From the NCBI GenBank assembly GCA_943787265.1, contig CALSLT010000003.1, forward strand, positions 186,001 to 250,000: 64,000 bases of DNA. Reading direction: 5' to 3'. Positions 48,019 to 56,900 of this stretch are shown piece by piece. Below the pieces are notes generated by a model that was not told where the DNA came from, did no database searches, and saw only the letters and a list, made by a program, of their open reading frames with translations. The DNA is from an uncultured Planctomycetaceae bacterium (lineage in GTDB: Bacteria > Planctomycetota > Planctomycetia > Planctomycetales > Planctomycetaceae). Made by a program: the position numbers and the translations under genes. Positions within the stretch are counted from its first letter, which is position 1. Each line of letters opens with the position of its first letter.

Positions 48019-49899
48019 GTGGCTTCAACGGCGTTCATTACTTCTGTCGGAAAATGTTATCCTGGTGAGCCTGTCTCAAATGACGAAATGGAGTCGCGGC
48101 TTGGCCAGGTTGGAAGCCGTCCGTCAAGGCTTCGAGAGCGAGTTCTCAAGCAAAACGGTATACAACATCGACATTACGCGATCGATGAAAACCAACAGAC
48201 TGTCATGTCTAACGCACAGATGGCCGCCGAGGCTGCTCGTGATGCCGTCCTGCGATGTTGCCTGGAACTTAAGGACATCCCGTTACTCGTGGCGGCCACA
48301 TCTCAGGCCGACCTCCCGCTGCCGGGCTTTGCCAGCATGGTCCAGGGTGAGCTTGAGTTGCCAGTGTGTGAAATTGCAACGCTGCACGGCATCTGTGCCA
48401 GCAGCGTCACAGCACTTCGTCATGCCCAACTTGCCGTTGGTTCCGGCCAGTTCAAGCACGCGTTGAGCGTTGCCAGTGAATTTCCCAGCCGCTTGTTGAA
48501 GGCGTCCCGGTTTGAAGCTCAGGGATTTGGCGACGAAAAGCGGATTCCATTCGAAACGGAGTTTTTGCGATGGATGCTTTCTGATGGTGCCGGAGCATTT
48601 GTTGTCAGCGACTCACCGTCTGAGAACGGGATATCGCTGGAAATCGAAAACATCGTCTTAAAGTCGTACGCCGGTCAGTTTCCGCCGTGCATGTTCGTGG
48701 GCAATAAAGATGAAGTGCTGGCTCACCCGACATCAGGCTGGTTGGATCATGGCAGTTTCGAGGCGGCATCCGCCGCGGGGGCTATCAATCTTCATCAGTC
48801 CACCAATCTTCTTGAGGATGTCGTTAGGATTTGTGTAAACGGCGTGTTCGAACTCGTTGAAGATGGCGTCTTCGATCCAAATGAAATCGACTGGTGGGTT
48901 TCACACTACTCGTCTCACCTGTTCCGTGAGCAAGCCTGCGAACTGTTCGCACGCGGAGGCATTCCGCTTCCGGAAGATCGTATTTTTACCAACCTATACG
49001 AACGCGGGAATGTCGGTGCTGCGGCCTTTCCACTGATGATCGAAGAGCTGTTCAGCAGCGGACGACTCAAAGCCGGGCAACGGTTGCTTTGCATCGTGCC
49101 GGAGAGCGGCCGCTTTCTATTCGGTTATGTGATTCTGAAGGTCGTCGGCTCTGGTCAGACTGCGGAGGCCAGAAAGAGGAACGCAGTAGGAACGGCGGTG
49201 ACAACCGAAGCGCCAGATATCAAGACCAGTGGCTCGCCCGTTGAAGAACGCCTTGTTCGTCAGTTGTCCGGCGTCTGGTCAGATTTTGAGAACCGGCTTG
49301 TTCAAGTGCCGATTATTCGCCGAATGTATGAAGGGCGAATGACAATGCAGGACTATCAGGAGCTGCTGTTTAATCTGCGACAGCAGGTCATTGATGGTTC
49401 ACGATGGATTTCGCGAGCAGCTTCGAATCTGACCTCGAACAACTTTCCAATCCGTTCAGCCTTTATTGGACATTCGAGCGACGAACATCGAGATTTTGAA
49501 ATGATCGAACGTGATTACGTGTCGATCGGCGGTCGGCTCGAAGACATTCAGAACGGTCAGAAGAATATCGGCAGCGAAGCGATGTCTGAGTTCATTTTGA
49601 GCCGTGCAAGCCGCGAAAACCCGTTCGATCTGATTGGGGCGATGTTTATTATTGAGGGGCTTGGTCGCCGGGTTGCTCGTAAATGGGCAGAACGAATTCG
49701 TGATCAACTGCATCTCGAAGACAGGCAGGTGTCGTTTTTGATGTATCACTCGGAGAGTGATGACATCCATTTTCAACGATTGGACGCAGCCGTCCAGTCA
49801 GGAGTTTTGACAGACGAACTCGTTGAAGACACTGTCAAGACAGCCAAGGTCGTTGCTCGACTGTATGTGTTGCAGCTCGAAGAACTGGGGAATTTCTGA
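48019..49899 (+). CDS. KAS III-like condensing enzyme fused to a heme-oxygenase-like diiron domain
   Basis: The GTG at 48019 (GAAGG eight bases upstream) starts a 626-residue protein. Residues 1-375 are a KAS III-type thiolase fold with the triad Cys126 (HGICASSVTAL), His297 (VSHYSSH) and Asn331 (ERGNVGAAA), all present. A 35-residue Lys/Arg/Ala linker follows. Residues 412-626 are all-helical and resemble the heme-oxygenase-like 'iron-containing redox enzyme' family: HSSDEHRDFEMIERD (485-499), E546 (FIIEGLG) and H577-x3-D581-x2-H584 (YHSESDDIHF), the typical end motif of diiron members. Diiron enzymes of this fold decarboxylate fatty acids or oxidise amines. I infer one protein that both elongates and oxidises an acyl chain. 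Its stop overlaps the next start (TGATG). Confidence 0.83.
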   Translation: MASTAFITSVGKCYPGEPVSNDEMESRLGQVGSRPSRLRERVLKQNGIQHRHYAIDENQQTVMSNAQMAAEAARDAVLRCCLELKDIPLLVAATSQADLPLPGFASMVQGELELPVCEIATLHGICASSVTALRHAQLAVGSGQFKHALSVASEFPSRLLKASRFEAQGFGDEKRIPFETEFLRWMLSDGAGAFVVSDSPSENGISLEIENIVLKSYAGQFPPCMFVGNKDEVLAHPTSGWLDHGSFEAASAAGAINLHQSTNLLEDVVRICVNGVFELVEDGVFDPNEIDWWVSHYSSHLFREQACELFARGGIPLPEDRIFTNLYERGNVGAAAFPLMIEELFSSGRLKAGQRLLCIVPESGRFLFGYVILKVVGSGQTAEARKRNAVGTAVTTEAPDIKTSGSPVEERLVRQLSGVWSDFENRLVQVPIIRRMYEGRMTMQDYQELLFNLRQQVIDGSRWISRAASNLTSNNFPIRSAFIGHSSDEHRDFEMIERDYVSIGGRLEDIQNGQKNIGSEAMSEFILSRASRENPFDLIGAMFIIEGLGRRVARKWAERIRDQLHLEDRQVSFLMYHSESDDIHFQRLDAAVQSGVLTDELVEDTVKTAKVVARLYVLQLEELGNF

Positions 49900-50879
49900 T
49901 GACGTCACCTGATGCTGAACCGGTTGATGGGGGAATGACCGGGAGCCCCGGAATGCCGAATGAGTTGGACGCTGCAGCAGTCCAGGAGCCGACCGATGCG
50001 GCGGCGCGGTTGGCGGAGCTTGGACATGATCCGCGGGACCCAAATCCGTGGCTGGCTCTGTATTTGGATACCAGCGTTCCGTTTCATCCGCACGCGAAAG
50101 CCGCGATTCTTCTCGACAGTAGCTCAAAATCGCGTCAGTTCGTGTTGCCGTTGATTCGCCCGTTCTGTCGCCTTGGACTATGCCTGTTTAAGCTTCTAAA
50201 GACGTTAGTGCCCAATGCAATCGCGTCATCGTGGTTGCTTCATCAATCGATATACAGAGGGTTGAAGTGGTTTGTTTCACCGTACGCAAATTATCTGATT
50301 ATGCGACACTTCCACATGGCGTCGGAATTGCTGCAGTTTGTGGCTGTCAATACGCGTGGTGTCGAGATGAAACTGAATCCACTTTATCCGCAGTCACTGC
50401 ATGATCTGGTCCACGATGTGTTCCTCAAGCATGATTTGAATATCTACAACTTCATTATTGAGATCAATCGTCAGCTCAATGAGCAGGGGCTGGAATTGGA
50501 ACCAGTGAGTTCTCTGGACTATGACTGTGTGACCGACGGAGAATTTTCGATCGAGCAAATGCCGAAAGGCTGGTTGAACTTCCTTGATCTCGAATCTGCA
50601 ATCGAGATTTATACTCCGATGTATCAGTTGCTGTTGACGGACAGCGATTTCTGGCGTGCGTGTAAATTCGCTACAGCTTGATGAGACGATTGCGCTCTAT
50701 GCGACGACACTGATGAACGATCACCGGTTTCTCGGGTTGGTCAACAATCGCCACCCGATTATTTCAGAGTCAATCCTGGGGGGCAGCTCATCGTTTGATG
50801 CTTCACGGCCTGGCGGGTCGAGCTGCTGCATGCTCATCTGGTGAAGAACAAGCGGAATCAGCAGACTCATGCTTCGTAA
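49899..50879 (+). pseudogene. Unrecognised protein of the KAS III-diiron operon, with three apparent +1 frameshifts
   Basis: The ATG at 49899 overlaps the stop codon of the fusion gene. The first frame gives 260 residues ending ...DSDFWRA. The same protein appears to continue in other frames: VNSLQLDETIALYATTLMNDH (from about 50662), then AAHRLMLHG (from about 50784) and RVELLHAHLVKNK (from about 50815) to a stop at 50879, which overlaps the desaturase start. Three one-base removals (about 50659-50662; the G6 run 50778-50783; 50812-50817) would restore a 325-residue protein. It is helical, with HFHMASELLQFVAVNT and LHDLVHDVFLKHDLN. There is no signal peptide. I do not recognise the family. 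The repeated H and E/D residues could indicate another metal-binding helical protein. Confidence 0.62.
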
Positions 50880-51769
50880 TCCACGAGACTGGCAGGCGGT
50901 TCTGTATTTAACCGCCCAACCACTGTTGATTATTTACCAGTGGCATTGGGGGATCTTCTGGCCTGCGTATATGGCCGTGCTGTTCTTGAGCATCGGAGTG
51001 AGCTCGATCCACCATAATCATGCCCATCTTAAGATGTGGCGAAGCCGCTGGTTGAATCGTGTCACTGATCTCTGGCTCACGTTGCTGCAGGGCCATCCAA
51101 CCTTTCGCATTCCATGTGACACATAACGCCAACCATCACCAGTTTCATCATGGTGCAGACGACGTCGCACGCACTTATCGATTCGGCGGTGATACGAACA
51201 ATTTGCTGGGGTATCTGCTGCATCCGGTTCAGGCTGTCCGCGTATTGGCTCCACTGTTTGTGGCCAGACTGCTCCAGTGGCGTGAGTGTCGACCGGGTGT
51301 GTTTCTGTACTTCGTCCTTCAGTATGTTGCTGTGGGATTTCTATGGAGCATTCTCGCTTTTGTTGACTGGCAGAATTGGTTGCTGGTAGTGCTGTTGCCG
51401 CAGTTGTTCGGTTTACATTGGTTGCTGGCTTCAAACTATTTGCAGCATGCACACGCTGATGGTCGTTCCAGAATCAACTTTGCCAGAAACTTTGAAGGGC
51501 TGATCAATCCACTGCTTTTTAACGCTGGCCTGCACACCGCTCACCATCTTCACGGGCGATCACATTGGAGCGAGTTGCCGGAACTTCACGAACGCTACCG
51601 GAAAGAAATTGATCCACGTCTCAACGAACGCGGGCTGGTCGGCTACATTCTTAGAACGTATTTGCTAAGCCTCATTGTTCCCGGATTCCAGAGCGAATCA
51701 TTGATGTGCGACCAATTTGAAATCGATGCCCGCCGCAGCAACGATTTCGATGCAGGCTCCTCGTACTGA
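50869..51769 (+). pseudogene. Membrane fatty acid desaturase, frameshifted near 51105
   Basis: The first frame (from ATG 50869) has hydrophobic segments (VLYLTAQPLLIIYQW, YMAVLFLSIGVSSI) and the first His box HHNHAH, then runs into a stop at 51126. A second frame continues the family: FHVTHNANHHQFHHGADDV with the second box H-N-A-N-H-H, WLLVVLLPQLFGLHWLL, and the third box HTAHHLH. Removing one base at about 51104-51107 joins GHPTF to AFHVTHNANHH and gives a 299-residue protein. The three His clusters bind the diiron centre of membrane desaturases/hydroxylases. It is the last gene of the operon and is convergent with the PhoD-like gene (29-nt gap). Confidence 0.8.
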
Positions 51770-51798
51770 AGAGTGGCGAAGGAATCGCCAATCTGACA

Positions 51799-53670
51799 CT
51801 ACTTGCGGTCGAGCGAAATGGCCTCGGCGTAGGCCAGCTCGCCGGTCTTCCCGTCGAAGTATTGAAAAATGACCTGAGGATGCGGGTAGGCGACCCAGCG
51901 CTTGTCACCCAGTTTCTTCGGCTGGTTGAAAACGTTGTTGATCTGTACGACGCAGTAGTGAGGGTAGAGCCGGTCCAGGCGTGGGATGTCTGGCAGGATG
52001 TAGCTGCTCCAGCGGATGTCGCATTCGCGCGGTCCGAACTTGAACTTGCCGGTCGCTGGTCGATCACTTTCGTCATTCTTCGGAACGTGGTTCACGCTGT
52101 TGTGAGGTCCACAGCAGAACTCCCACACGTTCTTAGTGACGTTGATGGCAAAGCTGTTGTGCAGGTCGCCGGTCATGACGAAGACTTTCTTGCCGATTTT
52201 GTCCCATTCGTTGATGAGCATTTCCCGCTCGTCGAAGAAGCCTGTCCACGCTTCCTCTTTATTGCCTGCTGCTTCGAACCCGCCAGCTCCGGAATGAGGA
52301 ATCATGAACGGCACGGTCGAGACAACAAAGAAGAAGTCCGCATCGCTGCGTTTCATTGATCGAAGTAGCCATTCTCGCTGCGGCTTGCCGATCATCGAGA
52401 TGCCTGGTTTGTCCCTCTGAGTGATGTCGTGCATGTCTCGATCGCCGCGTGTGTCCAGCAGGAAGAATTCGCAGTTCGAAACTTTGAAACTTCCGTAGCT
52501 GCGACGACCGATCGAATAGCTGAGGTCCATGTCGTCGACTTTGGCCGGCATGTGCAGGCGAAGGGTGTGAGCATCGACGACTTCCAGGATGTCGTAAACG
52601 TACGAGTTCTTGTTGCCGTCGTCATTGTCGTACTTGAGGTCGTTGACGCCTGCTTCGGCCGTTCCCCAGTGAACGTGCAGGTTCAGCATTTCTTTCAGCG
52701 GCAGCTTTGTGAAGTCGACGTTTTTATCGACCAGCAGGTCGCTGCCGGCTTTCATGCTGGCTTTGCCGTAGTGGATGTCCTGGTTGTGCTCCATCGGGTT
52801 CGCCCATCCAAGGTAGTCGTACCAGGCATGAGTACCGATGTCGCGGAAGACGGTTCGGCGATGACGCTTGCCGGCTTCGGCTGCTCCCCAGATATCGTTG
52901 ACGAGTTCGTGATCGTCGAACGTGAAGTAGCTCGGCACGTTGCGATGCCATTTCGACAGTTCGACGCTCCGGCTGAGGTAGAGTTTGTAGTTTTCCCAGA
53001 CGCCAACGACTGTCGGCATCACTTTAACGGAGAGAGGATAATCTACGGCTCCCTGGACCAGTCGCCATGCTTCCGGCTGATAGGTTCGCAATTCTTCGTA
53101 GAGCCAGTCGCCGTTCATGATGTGAAAGTGGACTTTGTCGACCCAATCGCGGTTCAGGTTTTCGTAGGTCGGAGCTCGATGCCCCATGCCGTGCAGAGGA
53201 TTCTGATTCGCACACGAACCGATTTGAAATTTGAAATTGAACAGCCCCTTCGGGTTGTATTCTTCATTCCGAGTGTCATCGGCACTGGGCAACGTTCGGA
53301 ATGTTCCGGGCAGACCATGCGGTCGCTCATTGACCCAAATCTGGTAGTGATACCGGGTGTCTGATTTCAGCTTTGACAGTTCCACGGTGCCTGTATTGTC
53401 ATGACCGAGTTCTGTCGTGCCGGGTTTACTGACCTGGTCGAGCTTGTTTCGCTTCGTGCCGTAATGAACTTCAAACTGTCCGGGATCAGACGTTCGCCCC
53501 CAGACAACCACAGAATGGGCCGTTGGGTTTCCCAGCATCGGCCCATGAGTCAGTCGAATTGGGTCACGAAATGCGTTTGCTGTCGAACAAAACCCGACGA
53601 TCATTGCCACGATGACCGAGTATCGGAAAACGAGGCTGACAGGCAGTTGCAGTCGACGAAGATGCTTCAC
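51799..53670 (-). CDS. Secreted PhoD-like alkaline phosphatase family protein
   Basis: The GTG at 53670 starts a 623-residue protein. The signal peptide is in the first 33 residues (SVIVAMIVGFCSTANA). An N-terminal fibronectin-like domain (LTHGPMLGNPTAHSVVVWGRT, VHYGTKRNKL) precedes the metallophosphatase part: FKFQIGSCANQN, HIMNGDWLYEE, YFTFDDHELVNDIWG (the metal Asp/His block) and MTGDLHNSFAINVT. The layout matches the PhoD alkaline phosphatase/phosphodiesterase group, which hydrolyses phosphate mono- and diesters outside the cell with Fe and Ca. No phosphate-control site was seen. A leaderless repeat region lies before the gene (53671-53915). Confidence 0.9.
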   Translation of the reverse strand: MKHLRRLQLPVSLVFRYSVIVAMIVGFCSTANAFRDPIRLTHGPMLGNPTAHSVVVWGRTSDPGQFEVHYGTKRNKLDQVSKPGTTELGHDNTGTVELSKLKSDTRYHYQIWVNERPHGLPGTFRTLPSADDTRNEEYNPKGLFNFKFQIGSCANQNPLHGMGHRAPTYENLNRDWVDKVHFHIMNGDWLYEELRTYQPEAWRLVQGAVDYPLSVKVMPTVVGVWENYKLYLSRSVELSKWHRNVPSYFTFDDHELVNDIWGAAEAGKRHRRTVFRDIGTHAWYDYLGWANPMEHNQDIHYGKASMKAGSDLLVDKNVDFTKLPLKEMLNLHVHWGTAEAGVNDLKYDNDDGNKNSYVYDILEVVDAHTLRLHMPAKVDDMDLSYSIGRRSYGSFKVSNCEFFLLDTRGDRDMHDITQRDKPGISMIGKPQREWLLRSMKRSDADFFFVVSTVPFMIPHSGAGGFEAAGNKEEAWTGFFDEREMLINEWDKIGKKVFVMTGDLHNSFAINVTKNVWEFCCGPHNSVNHVPKNDESDRPATGKFKFGPRECDIRWSSYILPDIPRLDRLYPHYCVVQINNVFNQPKKLGDKRWVAYPHPQVIFQYFDGKTGELAYAEAISLDRK

Positions 53671-53804
53671 GGTGGTGTCTCACAGTACGAAAGAGTTCAA
53701 GTTGTGGGCAATCTGAATTGCCTGTCTGGAGCGGTCAGGTCTGAGAATAACCACCTGAGAACGAAGCAGCCAACGTGTGTTGCTGGAAGTTCTCGCCGGC
53801 TATT

Positions 53805-53883
53805 TCACGCAAAGCCGCGAAGACGCAAAGGGAAAGTCGGAGTTGAGCACATACTTCCTTTGCGTCCTGTCGCCTTTGCGTGA
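53805..53883. repeat. Imperfect 27-bp inverted repeat (TTTGCGTGA type)
   Basis: The arms 53805-53831 and 53857-53883 share CCTTTGCGTC and TTTGCGTGA as complements with several mismatches between. It lies in the 245-nt gap between the PhoD-like gene and the end of the sulfatase-cytochrome fusion. Confidence 0.8.
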
Positions 53884-53915
53884 GTCTTACGCAGACAGTC
53901 ACGGCTGGCGTCGAA

Positions 53916-56900
53916 TCATTTGCCGGCCTTAAGGAATTCCAGCAGGTCGGCCATATTTTGAGGAGTGACGTCTTTCTCGACGCCTTCGGGCATCAGGGAA
54001 ACTTTGCTGGCGCGGATGACTTCGATTTCGCCGCGGCCGATGGTTTGCTCTTTGCCTTCCGCCATGCGCAGGACGACTGCTTCGTCTGTTTCGGAAACGA
54101 TCAGTCCGTTGAAGACTTTTCCGTCAACGGTTGCCACGGTGTAGGCCGTGAAACGGGGCTCAACTTTTGAGTTTGGATCAAGAATGTCGTAGAGCAGAGC
54201 GAGTTTCGATCGGTTGCGGACGTCGCTCAGGTCTGGCCCGACCTGATGTCCCTTACCGTTGATGCGGTGGCACTTCGCGCAGGTTTTCTCAAAGACTTTG
54301 GCCCCGGCTTCGGCCGAAGCATAGAACGAAAGTGCCGGCTGATATTTCTGCGAGACGGCTTTGCGATTGGAAGAGACCGCGCCGCCGAACAGTTTCTTTG
54401 CCTGCTCTCGAAGTTTCGCGTCTGAGTGCTTCAGCAGACGGACTCGCTGATCGATACTCAATGCGGCCGGTCGCATGTTTCCCGCAGCCATCGCGTCGAG
54501 TGCGAGCTTTGTCGATGTCGTGCGGCGGAGCAGCAGCGTTAACGCTGGACCTCGCACGGCCGGACCCAATTCCTGCCAACGTTCGAGGACAATTTTTGCG
54601 GCGGCTTCCGAGCCGTTGGCCGACAGAGCGCTGATGCATGCGGTCTGAACTTCGACTGGCTGACCGGTTTCAAGTAGTTCTTCAAACGCCGGTGCTGCTT
54701 CAGTGAAGGTGCGATAGGCGAGTAGTTCAACGGCGGCTGCTCGGTCGGCGGCTGGTCGGTTTCTGTCGAGCGCTGCTTTCTGGCTTTGAGCAAGCAGGTC
54801 TCGCAGTCCAGACGCAGCGTCTTTCAAACCGGCGGGAGGATTGTTTAGCAACAGCGGAAGACTTAATCGTCCTAAGTCGCCACGGTACCGGGGCAATCCC
54901 TGGCCAAGTCCACTGATGATTGCGGCCTGCCACCATGTTCCGGCTGTGTCAGACGTTTCCGTTTTTCCTGACAGTGAAGTCAGGAGTTTGGACAATTCAG
55001 CAACGTCGCCTCGGACTCCGACGACGGTTGCGAGTCGTTTAACCAGCTCACTTCTTCCAGGGATCGGGTGGCGAGTAAAGTCAGAAGTGTTTGTCAGCTT
55101 TGTCAGGATGCTGCCAGCGTTTTCTCCTACCGAAGTAAGCAGGCCAGTCGCGAACCACGAGTCTTCGCCGTCCTGCTGTGCCAGGTCGGCAAGAAATGAT
55201 ACAGCCGCTGATTGTTTGCTCTCGCCGAACGCCAGTGCTGCCTGAAATCGCACACGTTCGTCGAGGTCACCGGGGAGTACGGTCATTCTTGCGAAGACAA
55301 GCCGATCGTCGATCCACTTCTTCGTGAGTTTGGCAGCGTCGTGCCGGACGTGCGCGTCTCCATCCATGAGTCCTCTGACGACGTCATCTTTGCTCAGCGA
55401 TGAAAGTCCCTCGAGTGTCCACAACGCATGAAGCCGAGTCGTTGCCTGTGGATGATTTTCGGCAAGCCGACGGACGGCCGAGTTGATTTCGGCAAGTTCG
55501 GACTCTGACTTTGAAGCAGCATGTCGTTCAATCAACAAACGCTGCCCAAGGAATTGCTTCCAGCCGTTCGGTGACTCAAGCAGCTTCACCATGTCGCCAG
55601 CAGTTTCAGGCTTGGTGAACGGTTGGGGCTTCGCATTTTTCGGGACTATGCGGTAAATGCGGCCTCGGTCTTCTCCGGCTCGCCAGTCGAGCTTCGCGGC
55701 GATTTCCGGCGGCAGGAACTTGGGATGTTCGACCCAAAGACGATACATGTCGGCGAGGTAGAGGGCTCCATCAGGACCGTTGGCGAGACTCGCCGGGCGG
55801 AACCAGGTGTCTGTTGAGGCGATGAAGTCGGCCTTTGGTCGAGCTCGCTCAGCCGTGAGACGCGAGCCGTCGGGTTTGACGATTGATCGAGTTACCAGGT
55901 GGCCGATTGGCTCGCAGACGAAGACGCTGTCCTGAAAGGTGCCTTTGAGTAAGTCACCGGTGTAGGCCGTGACTCCGCAGGCCGATGTGTGAGTGCCGGC
56001 GTGCGAGAGATAATTACTCTTCATCGCTACCAGTGGGTAGACACGCGTGTCGCCTCCGGATTTGCCGACGTCATAATGTGCGGCTGAGGTGATTGCATAC
56101 GGGTTTCGCTTGAGGATCGCCGGTGGCAGCAGCGTTGTCATGATCGGATTACGGTTCGTGCAGTAAAACCGGTTTCCCCAACGGTCGATCGTGTTCCCGA
56201 ACTGGCCCATGCCGCTGTCGGCTTCGAACTCCATCGTCAGCGGATTGAAGCGGAAGTCTTTCCGAGGCATCGTCACTGGCTCGCCTTTGGAATCGGGCGA
56301 CGTGATTTTTCCGGGTCCGTAGTTGAGATAAATCCAGTTGTCCATTCCCCAGCGAGGATTTCCAATCTGCATCTGCGGATGAGCCGGTGTGAAGCCATCG
56401 AACAGAACTTTTCGCACGTCTGCGACGTTGTCTTCGTCGGTGTCTTTCAGAAATAGAATTTGCGTTTGAGCACCGACAATCAGCCCCTCTTTGAATGGCA
56501 TCAGGCTATGAGCGAACGTCAGTTTGTCAGCGAAGACGTGCCGCTTGTCGACTTGTCCGTCGCCGTCGGTGTCTTCGAGGTAGACGACTCTCGAAAGAGG
56601 ATCGCCTCCATCTTCCGGGCCGATGGGATAATCGCCGTACTCGACGACAAACATGCGGCCTTGCTGGTCGAACGTGATCGCGACCGGATCTTTTACAAGA
56701 GGTTCGGAAGCGACGAGTTGGATCTCCAGCCCCGGTTCGATTTCCAGGCAGGCCAGAGACTCGGCTGGTGATTTCGGTGGAGCGGTCTTGTCGTCTACCC
56801 AGTGTCGACCGCCACGAACTCCCTCGATGACCTCCAGTGCGTTCTTCTGCAGAACTTGTTGCTGGGGTTTGCCGTTGATCTTGCCGCGTTTTCGTTGGCC

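Noticed and set aside
47858..48466. A 202-codon frame overlapping the start of the KAS III-diiron gene
   Set aside because: The overlapping frame carries the KAS III N-terminus (FITSVGKCYPGEP), which is clearly the coding one.
52429..53364. A 311-codon plus-strand frame opposite the PhoD-like gene
   Set aside because: It is a mirror of a well-supported enzyme. No signal peptide or motif.
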